Below, piece by piece: positions 26,801-35,344 of a DNA stretch of 64,000 bases (positions within the stretch are counted from its first letter, which is position 1; each line of letters begins with the position of its first letter). The notes under the pieces were generated by a model that saw only the letters and a list, made by a program, of their open reading frames with translations, searched no databases and was not told where the DNA came from. This DNA comes from Mesorhizobium plurifarium. Its GTDB lineage: Bacteria; Pseudomonadota; Alphaproteobacteria; Rhizobiales; Rhizobiaceae. Location: positions 1-64,000 of the forward strand of contig CCNB01000043.1 of NCBI GenBank assembly GCA_000824785.1, read 5' to 3'. A program made the translations under genes and the position numbers.

Positions 26801-28284
26801 TGACCAGCACCACCGAGATCGTCGCCAAGCTCTGGGGCCTCTGCAACGTCCTACGTGACGATGGCGTCACCTACAACGAGTATGTCACGGAGCTGACCTA
26901 CCTGCTGTTCCTGAAGATGCTGGCGGAGGTCCGCGACCAGAACGGGACCCTGCGTGAGAACCGTCTGCCGGACAACTATCGCTGGGGCATGCTCGCCAAG
27001 CGCGAGGGGATGGAGCAGCTCGACTACTACAAGGCGATGCTCCTCGACCTCGGCAAGGCCAAGGATGGGCTCGTCCGGGCCATCTTCACTGACGCCCAGA
27101 CACGCCTCCGCAAGCCGACCAATCTCAAGGCGCTAACCTCCAACATCGACCTGTTGGACTGGTTCTCGGCCCGCGAGGAGGGCTTGGGCAATCTCTACGA
27201 AGGGCTGCTGGAGAAGAACGCATCCGACAAGAAATCTGGTGCCGGGCAGTACTTCACGCCGCGCCCGCTGATCGACGCCATCGTCCGCCTAATGCAGCCA
27301 CAGCCCGGCGAGACAGTGCAGGACCCAGCGGCGGGCACTGCGGGCTTCCTCGTCGCTGCCGACCGTTACATCAAGGATCACACCGACGACCTCTACGAGC
27401 TGCCGGAGGCGCAAGCCTTCTTCCAGCGGCACAACGCCTTTGTCGGGGCCGAGCTTGTGCCCGACACGCACCGGCTTTGCATGATGAACCTGCTGCTGCA
27501 CGGCATCGAAGGAGGCGTGGAGAACATCGACACCCTGTCACCGGACGGCGAGGTCCTGCCGAAGGCAGACCTCATCCTCACCAATCCGCCCTTCGGCACC
27601 AAGAAGGGTGGCGGTCGCCCGACGCGCTCCGACTTCTCGGTCACGTCGGACACGTCGAACAAGCAGCTTGCCTTCGTCGAACACATTGTCCGTGCCCTGA
27701 ACCCAGGCGGCCGTGCGGCCGTGGTCGTGCCTGACAACGTGCTGTTCGAGGACAATACGGGCCGGCGCCTTCGCACGTGGCTGATGGACCTGTGCAACCT
27801 GCACACCATCCTGCGGCTTCCAACCGGCATCTTCTACGCACAAGGTGTGAAGACCAACGTGCTGTTCTTCCAGCGCGGCAGAACCGACAAGGGCAATACG
27901 AGCGCCGTCTGGGTCTATGACATGCGAGCCAACATGCCTGCCTTCGGCAAGACCCGACCCTTGGCGGTCGACGACTTCGCCGCCTTCGAGACCGCTTATG
28001 GCTCCGACCCGAATGGTGGCGCAAAGCGCAAGGAGCAGGGCGAGGAGAGCCGGTGGCGCAAGCTCACGCGGGCAGCGATCACCGCGCGCAATGACAATCT
28101 CGACATCGCTTGGCTACGCGACACCGAGACCGAGGCCGAAGAGGCGCTGACTGAACCAGAGGACATTGCTGCCGCCATCATCGGACACCTCAAGGCCGCG
28201 CTCGAAGAAATCGAGGCGCTGTCCGAAGAGATCGAGCCTGACAGCGTCGAGGAAGCTGCTGCCGTGGCGGAGGCGGCGGAATGA
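26800..28284 (+). CDS. hsdM: type I restriction-modification N6-adenine methyltransferase, M subunit
   Basis: This 494-residue protein has an N-terminal HsdM helical domain (IVAKLWGLCNVLRDDGVTYNEYVTELTYLLFLKML) and the methylase core. The SAM motif is DPAAGTAGFL (about residue 175) and the catalytic motif is NPPFG (about 261), as in N6-adenine enzymes. The C-terminus is acidic and coiled, for contact with HsdS. Its ATG overlaps the hsdR stop (TGATG), and its stop overlaps hsdS (ATGA), so R, M and S are one coupled operon in the order R-M-S. Confidence 0.95.
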   Translation: MTSTTEIVAKLWGLCNVLRDDGVTYNEYVTELTYLLFLKMLAEVRDQNGTLRENRLPDNYRWGMLAKREGMEQLDYYKAMLLDLGKAKDGLVRAIFTDAQTRLRKPTNLKALTSNIDLLDWFSAREEGLGNLYEGLLEKNASDKKSGAGQYFTPRPLIDAIVRLMQPQPGETVQDPAAGTAGFLVAADRYIKDHTDDLYELPEAQAFFQRHNAFVGAELVPDTHRLCMMNLLLHGIEGGVENIDTLSPDGEVLPKADLILTNPPFGTKKGGGRPTRSDFSVTSDTSNKQLAFVEHIVRALNPGGRAAVVVPDNVLFEDNTGRRLRTWLMDLCNLHTILRLPTGIFYAQGVKTNVLFFQRGRTDKGNTSAVWVYDMRANMPAFGKTRPLAVDDFAAFETAYGSDPNGGAKRKEQGEESRWRKLTRAAITARNDNLDIAWLRDTETEAEEALTEPEDIAAAIIGHLKAALEEIEALSEEIEPDSVEEAAAVAEAAE

Positions 28285-29639
28285 GCGGGCTGCCCCACGG
28301 ATGGGCCGAGGTTAGGTTGGAAGCCGTAGCCGCGATCAACCCCGGTCGGATCGAGGGGCTTTCTCTCGACACAAGCGTATCCTTCGTCCCCATGCCCGCT
28401 GTCAGCGATGTCGACGGTGAGATCGTCAGTCCAACTGTACGGCCATTCGCCGAGGTATCGAAAGGCTACACACAGTTCCAGGAAGGCGACGTGATCTTTG
28501 CGAAGATCACTCCATGTATGGAGAACGGCAAAATCGCCGTCGCCCGAACGCTTGAGAACGGGGTGGCCTGCGGCTCGACAGAGTTTCATGTCGTGCGTCC
28601 GCTGGGCGGCAATTCTCCTGACTACATCTGGCGGTTTCTGCGTCAGAAGTCGTTTCGAGAAGATGCAGAAGCGTCCATGACGGGGGCAGTTGGTCAGCGG
28701 CGCGTTCCGGCCACCTATCTGAGGGACAGCCGTCTGCCACTTCCACCCCTCCCCGAGCAACGGCGGATCGTGACGAAGATCGACAGCCTTGCCGGCAAGT
28801 CCAGACGCGCCCGCGATCACCTTGATCACATCCCCAGCCTCGTCGAGAAGTACAAGCAGGCGGTGATGGCGGCGGCATTCCGAGGGGAATTGACAGCCGG
28901 AGCGCGTGGCAAACATGCATCGTCAGGATGGACAAAGGCGACATTGGCTGAGGTGTGCAATCGCCGGAGGCCAATCACCTACGGCGTCATCAAACTCGGC
29001 ACCGAGGTTCCTGGAGGCGTTCCGTGCCTCAGAACCAGCAACGTCAGATGGCTCCACATTGACGTCCAAGGCATAAAGAGCATTTCCAAGGTTCTTTCCG
29101 ACGAGTACCATCGTACCATTCTGTCCGGTGGTGAAGTCCTTGTGAATGTTCGCGGGACACTTGGCGGCGTCGCCGTTGTACCTTCAACCATGTCAGGCTG
29201 GAATGTCTCTCGCGAAGTCGCTGTCGCCGCTGTCGATGCCAAGTATGTTCTGGCCGAGTATGCCGCCTACTGGATTGCGGCCACTTCGTCACAGCAGTGG
29301 CTGAGTGGCGTCGAGAGGGGCGTGGCGTATACCGGGATCAACATAGAAGATTTGCGCAAACTGCCGGTGGCCTATCCCAATCGGGACGAGCAACGGGAAA
29401 TCGTCCGTCGGATTGAAACCGCCTTCAACTGGATCGACCGACTTGCCTCCGAGGCGACCAGCGCGCGCAGGCTGATCGACCACCTCGACCAGTCCGTCCT
29501 CGCCAAAGCCTTCCAGGGAGAACTGGTACATCAAGACCCGACCGATGAACCCGCCGACGTGCTGCTGGAGCGGATCAGGACCGGACGGGACATAGCACGG
29601 ACGACGAGGCGCGGACAGCGAGGTCGACACCCGGTCTAA
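28281..29639 (+). CDS. hsdS: type I restriction-modification specificity subunit
   Basis: This 452-residue protein has the two-TRD architecture. TRD1 occupies about residues 1-155, with the first conserved helix near PPLPEQRRIVTKIDSLAGK (about 155-173). TRD2 runs from about 215 to 365, with the second helix at NRDEQREIVRRIETAFNWID (about 366). The C-terminal end carries SVLAKAFQGELVHQDPTDEPA, a standard HsdS ending. It sets the bipartite DNA target; the target cannot be read from sequence. It starts in an ATGA overlap with hsdM. Confidence 0.93.
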   Translation: MSGLPHGWAEVRLEAVAAINPGRIEGLSLDTSVSFVPMPAVSDVDGEIVSPTVRPFAEVSKGYTQFQEGDVIFAKITPCMENGKIAVARTLENGVACGSTEFHVVRPLGGNSPDYIWRFLRQKSFREDAEASMTGAVGQRRVPATYLRDSRLPLPPLPEQRRIVTKIDSLAGKSRRARDHLDHIPSLVEKYKQAVMAAAFRGELTAGARGKHASSGWTKATLAEVCNRRRPITYGVIKLGTEVPGGVPCLRTSNVRWLHIDVQGIKSISKVLSDEYHRTILSGGEVLVNVRGTLGGVAVVPSTMSGWNVSREVAVAAVDAKYVLAEYAAYWIAATSSQQWLSGVERGVAYTGINIEDLRKLPVAYPNRDEQREIVRRIETAFNWIDRLASEATSARRLIDHLDQSVLAKAFQGELVHQDPTDEPADVLLERIRTGRDIARTTRRGQRGRHPV

Positions 29640-30182
29640 ATACCTGCCCGACACTTTGGGTTGGGAACGACTGGTCGACAATCTTCGTGGTCAGAAGCAG
29701 CATCAGCGGCACGGGACGCACCAGAAATGCAGTTCATGGTCACCAGCTTCACGCTGGGTCGCCATGAGGTCGCCTTCTGGCCGGCCTGAGTATGCTCGAT
29801 ACCATGGAAGACCATCCATTTCCCGGCGAGCAGAAGCGAGCCTCCCGAGAGCCATGAGAGCAAGACCATCATGGCCTCCTACTGGACGTAGGCGCTCATG
29901 ATCTGACCTCTCCCTTCCCTTCAGGCTGGCTCGCTCTGCTCGCTTTTGTGATGGTCCTCCTCGTCATCCTGTCACCTTCAGCCAATCTTCACCTCATTTC
30001 AGGTCGGCTTTCGGTGCCCTCGTTCCGAGCTGTCCGAAGGGTTCCCGTGAAGATCCGATGAAGGCGCAACCGTCGATCGGAGATGATCATCAGGAATGGT
30101 GGTCTTCCCCTTCTGAGGTCTTCACGGAGTGGTGAAACCGGTACGTTACCCTTAAGGTATGTATCTTAGCGAAGGCACCGAT
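29640..30182. other. 543-bp intergenic region after hsdS
   Basis: This lies between the hsdS stop and the stop of the minus-strand gene at 30183. The GC content is lower than in hsdS. I see no credible gene, no strong terminator and no clear repeat. Short frames here are overlapping and lack codon character. Confidence 0.5.
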
Positions 30183-31124
30183 TTATTTGACATCTTCGGC
30201 CGTGCTGGCGGCCAGAGCCTTCACGTGGTGCGACACGATCTGCCGGGACTTTCCGAGGGAGCGGGCTATCTCGGCCTGGGTCTTGCCTTCATCGAGAAGG
30301 CGACGGACTTCTTCCCGAAGCGTCGTTGGGCGACCGCGCTTTGCCTTCGGCTTCTCAAAGGGCATTGGCCAACGGGCGTCGAGCCACGCTATTCCCTCTG
30401 GGGAAAGGACATCGAACTCAATCCCCTCTCGGGATTTCATCCGCCTCCCGAACCCTGCCTGAACGGCCCACGTGGCGAGACGAACCGTGGTTCGATAGTC
30501 GGGCTTGGTGTCGCCCAACCAGTCGCCTTCGCTCTCGACCGACGCGACCATGCATGGGACCAAACGGACCTCGATCTCCGGCTGGAGGAGACGAAGGCTG
30601 CTCATCACGTCTCGCGCCTTTCGAGGCCCCATCTCCTTCGACTGCGCATAGGCGGTGATCACTATCCATTCATTGCCGACTGGACCGATGTTGTCCGAGG
30701 CAGCGTCGAGAGCATCCACGCGAGATGCTCCGTCGAGCGAGGCTTGGGTCGTCCCGAAGTTGGAATAGAGCGCACGCCTTGCCCTCCCTCGGTAGACCCG
30801 CTGGACGATCTCCTTGAAGTCGATGGGCTTGCCGCCGACAAACCGCCGGCCAGCCATCAGTATCGACCAGTCGCGGTTCTCGCCAAGCGAGCCCGGCAGC
30901 AGCCGAGATCGGTCGCGGTCCATGGCTTCGTGATCTGGCGTGCGGCTCGGCTCAACAGTTGCGGGCTCAGGATCGACGCCTTGCCTGCGTCGCTCATTGG
31001 CGCAGAAGACGCACTCGCAGGTCATCCACACAGTCGACGATTTGGGCTCTGCCTGCTGTCGGTCGGCCGCGCTGTTGGCGGATTGGCTGATAGTCCTCGC
31101 GTCCGCCTCCTCGTCTTCGTCCAT
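30183..31124 (-). CDS. unknown protein with C-terminal helix-turn-helix
   Basis: This 313-residue protein has no recognised main domain. The N-terminus has a CECVFCANERRR segment, possibly metal-binding. The C-terminal ~50 residues look like a resolvase-type HTH (RPTTLREEVRRLLDEGKTQAEIARSLGKSRQIVSHHVKALA). Its start overlaps the stop of the upstream gene by one base (TGATG), so the two form an operon. The position inside the island, next to a serine recombinase, suggests DNA binding, replication or regulation; function is not known. Confidence 0.65.
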   Translation of the reverse strand: MDEDEEADARTISQSANSAADRQQAEPKSSTVWMTCECVFCANERRRQGVDPEPATVEPSRTPDHEAMDRDRSRLLPGSLGENRDWSILMAGRRFVGGKPIDFKEIVQRVYRGRARRALYSNFGTTQASLDGASRVDALDAASDNIGPVGNEWIVITAYAQSKEMGPRKARDVMSSLRLLQPEIEVRLVPCMVASVESEGDWLGDTKPDYRTTVRLATWAVQAGFGRRMKSREGIEFDVLSPEGIAWLDARWPMPFEKPKAKRGRPTTLREEVRRLLDEGKTQAEIARSLGKSRQIVSHHVKALAASTAEDVK

Positions 31125-31828
31125 CAGTTCGGCGACCGCTTGAACAGGTCCGAACCTCGATGCTCGACAAGAAGCTCACAAGCCTTCTCCAGCGCCTCGC
31201 CCATGTGCCTCAGGACCCTTCCGCGCGGCCTCGGATAGACGTGCAGCTCGGTCGCGGTCGGCCCCTCGCCCCATTGCTTGTGCGTTCCAGACGCCATCCG
31301 ATGGACGAGCTTGGCTGCCTGCACCTGCTTGAACTCGGCCTTGCGCTCGGCCTGCGGGTCGTCTCTGATGATCATCTCGACCGCCAGCCACGTGGCTACC
31401 ACTCGGCGCGGGTCGATGCCGGCCTTCCGCAGCCTCGCCCAGGCGGCCTTCGCGCGCTCCTGCGGTGATAGCCCACGCAACCGGAACGCCTCCACATGAG
31501 GCCCTGCAGTCCGCAGAAGCGTAGCCACGCGGTCGATCGCATTGGCCACGTAGGCGTCGCTCTGGTTCGCCTCAACCCATGCCTGAGCGGCGGCTCGATA
31601 TGGGTTGATCTCATGCGCCTTGTAGGATGCTTTGTAGGGGCTGCCGTGGCGCGCGTAGTGATCCGCATGGGAACGGCAGAAACGCGTGTCCAAGCCATCC
31701 CCAGTCCCGGCACGGGCCGGCCTGCTGCAGCCGACCACTCGGCAACGGCTAAACATCGCGCTTGGCTCACTCGCCCGGCTCTTCACTTCGGCCTTGCGCT
31801 CGCGCTTGGCCGTCCAGTTCGTCGACAT
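31124..31828 (-). CDS. unknown protein with N-terminal Cys/His cluster
   Basis: This 234-residue basic protein has FSRCRVVGCSRPARAG ... DTRFCRSHADHYARHGSP near the N-terminus. The Cys-x4-Cys and Cys-x2-His spacing suggests a zinc-binding site. The rest is helical and charged, with an Arg-rich middle. The ATG at 31828 follows AAGGA. It is co-transcribed with the gene at 30183 (one-base overlap). I do not recognise the family; a DNA-associated role is an inference from composition and place. Confidence 0.65.
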   Translation of the reverse strand: MSTNWTAKRERKAEVKSRASEPSAMFSRCRVVGCSRPARAGTGDGLDTRFCRSHADHYARHGSPYKASYKAHEINPYRAAAQAWVEANQSDAYVANAIDRVATLLRTAGPHVEAFRLRGLSPQERAKAAWARLRKAGIDPRRVVATWLAVEMIIRDDPQAERKAEFKQVQAAKLVHRMASGTHKQWGEGPTATELHVYPRPRGRVLRHMGEALEKACELLVEHRGSDLFKRSPN

Positions 31829-31934
31829 CAGGTTCCTTCAAAATCGCCACCCCGCACCAGCGGCCGGGCATGCGTCTACAGCAGGGCAAACGACCGGGAC
31901 AACGAGAATGCGCCCCGGCCTTGGTTACTCAACG

Positions 31935-32573
31935 TCAGGGGTTGGTTGAAGGTTCAGGAGCAGGTGCAAGACGCTTCGCTAACTTCGCCAGCGTCGACCG
32001 TGAGCAGTTGGTCGCCCGAACGATGGTGTTCCAGCTCTGCCCCTTCCGCAGCATGTCCAAGATGGCCTCGTTGCGTTCGGCGTCCTCGGGGCGACCCTTC
32101 ATGCGCCCCTCGGCCCTCGCCTTCGCGATGCCTTGAGCCTGCCTGCGGCGTCGGTCGTCATAGTCCTTGCGGGCGATGGCGGCGAGCATGTCGAGCAACA
32201 TGCCGTTGATTGCGTCGAACATCCGGCCGGTGAAGGCGTCCTCGGTCTTCAGCATCATGTGCGAGGTCGGCAAGTCCAGCGCCACGACCTTGACCTCCCG
32301 GTCCTTGATCTCACGCTTGAGCTGATCCCAATCCTTGTCCGACAGGCGGCTCAAGCGGTCGACCTGTTCGGTAAGCAGGATGTCGCCCGGCTTGCTATCC
32401 CTCAGTAGCCGGAACAGCTCCGGCCGGTGCAGCGATGCCCCGCTCTCGTTCTCCTCGTAGGTGGCCGCGATGATCAGCCCCCGCTCTTCGCAGAACGCTT
32501 TGAGGTCGTCCTTTGCGCGACCCGCGTCTTGCTCCTTGGTCGAGGCCCTGAGGTAGGCTCGGATGAACGACAT
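31935..32573 (-). CDS. serine recombinase (resolvase/invertase family)
   Basis: This 212-residue protein has the resolvase catalytic domain. The nucleophile Ser is in AYLRASTKEQDAG (about residue 11), followed by GDILLTEQVDRLSRL and GRMFDAINGMLLDMLAAIARKDYDDRRRRQAQGI. A C-terminal HTH is seen (LDMLRKGQSWNTIVRATNCSRSTLAKLAKRL). Family members resolve cointegrates or invert DNA segments. No inverted pair flanking an invertible segment is evident nearby. The sequence just upstream has two GGTTCGCT direct repeats, a possible recombination site. Confidence 0.88.
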   Translation of the reverse strand: MSFIRAYLRASTKEQDAGRAKDDLKAFCEERGLIIAATYEENESGASLHRPELFRLLRDSKPGDILLTEQVDRLSRLSDKDWDQLKREIKDREVKVVALDLPTSHMMLKTEDAFTGRMFDAINGMLLDMLAAIARKDYDDRRRRQAQGIAKARAEGRMKGRPEDAERNEAILDMLRKGQSWNTIVRATNCSRSTLAKLAKRLAPAPEPSTNP

Positions 32574-32971
32574 GCTGCCCTCCAGTTCGTTTTGACTGGT
32601 TCGCTAATAGACGGTTCGCTTTGGGTCTGTCAAGGGCATTTATCGAACCAACTGCAGCCCAGTTCGGAAAGGGCACACCCGACAAGACCTTCCCCCCTCG
32701 AACCCCCAGAGGACGTTGAGCACAGCTGAGCACCCGGATGACCGGATCACAGGAGCACCACCTATCCGTCATAAAGCACTGTTTTGTCACCGTAATTTTT
32801 CAAAATCTGCGCGAAACCGCGCAATTTGGTGCTTCCGGTGAGCACGCTATCCAGGATTTTCGAGCCATGATAGCTTCAATTGAGTGCATTTAACACAGCT
32901 GGATCGTGCGCAATCACATGTCGCAGGCGACCGACGCATATGGCAAGTTGGATGCATCGAAAGGAGTGATC
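32574..32971. promoter_or_regulatory. 398-bp divergent control region
   Basis: This lies between the serine recombinase and the plus-strand gene at 32972. It contains two GGTTCGCT repeats (around 32600), a TGAGCAC repeat pair near 32717-32731 and a hairpin TGCGCG-AAAC-CGCGCA at 32808-32823. Any of these could be operator or recombination sites. No gene is supported. Confidence 0.5.
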
Positions 32972-33595
32972 ATGGCAAACGCAAAACAAGCTGCCGTCAA
33001 GAAATTGAACATGGCTGAGCGAGCCCAGCAGCAAATGGATGTGCATTTTCCGAACTGCCCACCAGCCCTGCTTTGGCGCAGAAAGACAAACGACGGTTAC
33101 ACCACGGTCCCGCGCACGCTGCCTATTGCCATGCAGGCAATCGACCTGCAGTCGAAGGGAACACCAGCCGGACACACGCTGTTTTGCCTCTGGGCTCGGT
33201 CCCCCGATCACCCTTTCATCACGATTGAGAACCCCGCGACGTTCGCTGCAGAGGCGGGCTTCTTCGGAGAACGGGCGGTGGATACTTGGCGGAAGCGAAT
33301 GAAGCGCCTCCGAGAGCTTAGCTTCATCGCCAGCAAACCCGGCCCATCTGGTGAGTTCCATTACGTCCTGTTGATGAACCCTAACACCGCCGTCGAATGG
33401 ATGAGGTCGAAGGGTCAGGTCCAAGACGTGGTCTATTCGAGGTTCTTAGACCGGTTGAATGACGTCGGCGGTGGCAACGACATCAAGGCCTACTGGACCT
33501 ATTGGCAACAAGTCCAATCAGCGAATGCGGCAAACGCGACCAAGCCGAAGGAAGGCGAAAGCAATGAGCCGGCAGCACAAGCCCCCGTCGTCTAA
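32972..33595 (+). CDS. unknown protein, possible winged-helix regulator or replication-type protein
   Basis: A 207-residue protein. The middle (HTLFCLWARSPDHPFITIENPATFAAEAGFFGERAVDTWRKRMKRLRELSFIASKPG) looks like a winged helix of the kind found in plasmid and phage replication or regulatory proteins. The C-terminal tail is Ala/Asn-rich. The ATG at 32972 follows AAAGGAG at 7 nt; an in-frame ATG 22 codons earlier has no site. It overlaps the next small gene by 32 bp. No firm family assignment is possible. Confidence 0.6.
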   Translation: MANAKQAAVKKLNMAERAQQQMDVHFPNCPPALLWRRKTNDGYTTVPRTLPIAMQAIDLQSKGTPAGHTLFCLWARSPDHPFITIENPATFAAEAGFFGERAVDTWRKRMKRLRELSFIASKPGPSGEFHYVLLMNPNTAVEWMRSKGQVQDVVYSRFLDRLNDVGGGNDIKAYWTYWQQVQSANAANATKPKEGESNEPAAQAPVV

Positions 33596-33773
33596 CGTCG
33601 TTGGTTGGCTGAGATCGGGATTAGGACGGTTGTCGATCGGCACCTCGATCACGCCGTTAGCAATCGTCCTAATGTTGATCGTCGCGGCAGCGGCTCACTA
33701 CCGTCTGGAAATCACCTCCATCGGGCTTCGCTTTGAACCGCAGAGCACCGCTGGAGCACCGGACGGTCAGTGA
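33564..33773 (+). CDS. small single-span membrane protein
   Basis: This 69-residue protein has a basic N-terminus and one span (ITPLAIVLMLIVAAAAHYRL). It starts inside the 3' end of the preceding gene (32-bp overlap) with GAAGG upstream, which indicates coupling. No family is recognised. It is the first of three successive genes predicted to enter or cross the membrane. Confidence 0.55.
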   Translation: MSRQHKPPSSNVVGWLRSGLGRLSIGTSITPLAIVLMLIVAAAAHYRLEITSIGLRFEPQSTAGAPDGQ

Positions 33774-33957
33774 TCCATATACACCTGCTTAAAGCCCACC
33801 CCACGGGGGGTTTTGCTCAGGGAACCTCTTATCCGATCCTCGCTCGCAATTTTGTATCAAACATTTTGACCCCCCAATCGGCCCTGATGATCGGACATCG
33901 TAGCTTGATGGGCTCCATAAACTTGCTACTACTGTCGATGGGCAGGGGGAAAAAAAG

Positions 33958-34590
33958 ATGGGCAAGAAACTGACATTGCTTTGGGGTATCGCCCCGCTGC
34001 TATTCTGTGCGCCGGTTCACGCAGAGAACAACTGTTCTTGTCCGACTGTTACAGCGGATGGCCGGGGAGACAGCAGTTGCTCGGCTGCAGAAGCATCCGG
34101 CCAATGTACCATCGATTTCAACATCTTTCCGCCTGAAAGAGAGCAGCGTGCGTTCGACTTGCTGAAGGCAGCCGGCAAAGCTCCTGTGTCTTTGCCACCT
34201 GCTGGGGAGAACAGCGTAGATGCTATGTATACGGCCAGCGCAAATGGCCAGACTGTCGAGGTGCTGCTTGTGTACCTCGCGATTGCCGCAGCTGACCAGG
34301 CGGAGACGCATCCCGGAACCTTCGATCCACAAGCTCTCGGAGAAATAGCAGCTCAGGTGAGCGACGTGGGCAAGGATGCCATCAATCAGGCGTTCAGCGC
34401 TGAGGCGGCCAAACAGTTCTCCGCAAACAAACCCCTGTCGCCAGGGGATGCTAAGAGCCTTGTCATGCTAAGTGCGGACGGCCTCATCATTACGCCGGGC
34501 TGCGTTGAAGTGAATAGGAAGGGTCTGTGGGTCATGTTTAAGGCTAACTGGAGCCCTGCGGCGCTGGCTCCGGGCTGCGGGGCCAAGTGA
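33958..34590 (+). CDS. secreted protein of unknown function
   Basis: This 210-residue protein has a signal peptide (KKLTLLWGIAPLLFCAPVHAE, cleavage near residue 22). The mature N-terminus has four cysteines (NNCSCPTVT, DSSCSAAE, GQCTID) and a later pair (ITPGCVEV, APGCGAK). The rest is probably helical. The ATG overlaps a shorter upstream frame that I do not accept. It overlaps the next gene in an ATGA, so the two are coupled. No homologue is recognised. Confidence 0.65.
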   Translation: MGKKLTLLWGIAPLLFCAPVHAENNCSCPTVTADGRGDSSCSAAEASGQCTIDFNIFPPEREQRAFDLLKAAGKAPVSLPPAGENSVDAMYTASANGQTVEVLLVYLAIAAADQAETHPGTFDPQALGEIAAQVSDVGKDAINQAFSAEAAKQFSANKPLSPGDAKSLVMLSADGLIITPGCVEVNRKGLWVMFKANWSPAALAPGCGAK

Positions 34591-35261
34591 TGTCCCAGTC
34601 CCAGAAGTTCCTGCTAAGCGTATTCGTTGCGATCTGCCTTGTCGTGGTGGTGGTTGTTCTGGTCTACCGCATTTTTCCGGCTCCGCCGCCAAGTGACGAC
34701 CGGGTCGCGGCTTGCTATGCCCTCCTGCCGGCCGACCGAAGGGCTGGAGTGCACTTTGAGAATGGACCCAACAACACCGCCACGGTGGCTGTTGAAGCCG
34801 AGGAGAAGAGCAACAGTCCAACCAAGGAGCAGTTGGAGAGCTTCATCCAGTGCCTTCGGGTCTTCATCAAGGATGTGCGAATAGCCACCGCAAGCCAGCC
34901 GGCAGCCCCTCTGGGCGAGGTTGCCGATCACTGGTCAGCCCCAGGGCAAGTCGGCCTGCAACTGGTGCTGCTCCCGGGTACCAACGACGAAGTCTTAAAT
35001 AACCTTCGTTTCGGCCCTGCCAGCGGAAACAAATCTGACATCGTTGCCGGGTGGTGCAAGGAAACTGCAGCGTGCGTCAAATGCGATCCGCCCGGACCAA
35101 CCGCCCAAACACCCGAAGTGCTGGTACGCTTGCTGCCGGGCACCCGCACAAAGAAGATCGCGATGAAGGGCTCGTGGGATGTGCCGAAACAGGCAAAACC
35201 GTGGCAGCTTGTGGATAAGAAGGGTACGAGGTTCCTCTACGAGTGTGAACCTGCGGGCTGA
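34587..35261 (+). CDS. membrane-anchored periplasmic protein of unknown function
   Basis: This 224-residue protein has an N-terminal anchor (FLLSVFVAICLVVVVVVLVYRIF, about residues 8-30). The exported part has cysteines (AACYALL, FIQCLRV, WCKETAACVKCDPP, YECEPAG). Translation is coupled to the upstream secreted protein (ATGA). The two together look like a secreted factor and its membrane-bound partner. It is the last plus-strand gene before the convergent integrase. Function unknown. Confidence 0.65.
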   Translation: MMSQSQKFLLSVFVAICLVVVVVVLVYRIFPAPPPSDDRVAACYALLPADRRAGVHFENGPNNTATVAVEAEEKSNSPTKEQLESFIQCLRVFIKDVRIATASQPAAPLGEVADHWSAPGQVGLQLVLLPGTNDEVLNNLRFGPASGNKSDIVAGWCKETAACVKCDPPGPTAQTPEVLVRLLPGTRTKKIAMKGSWDVPKQAKPWQLVDKKGTRFLYECEPAG

Positions 35262-35344
35262 CTTCTCGGCAAGCCCAATCAGTTGCAGGCGCGCCGACTT
35301 CCCTGAAGCATTGCGCTTCAAATTTTGCCAGATGGGCTGGCGTA

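Noticed and set aside
31935..32573. Invertible DNA segment controlled by the serine recombinase
   Set aside because: I found no inverted repeat pair flanking a segment near the gene, and hsdS has no inverted partial copy beside it.
33770..33973. 67-codon frame between the small membrane gene and the secreted protein
   Set aside because: It overlaps both neighbours' ends, has no site, and its codons look random.
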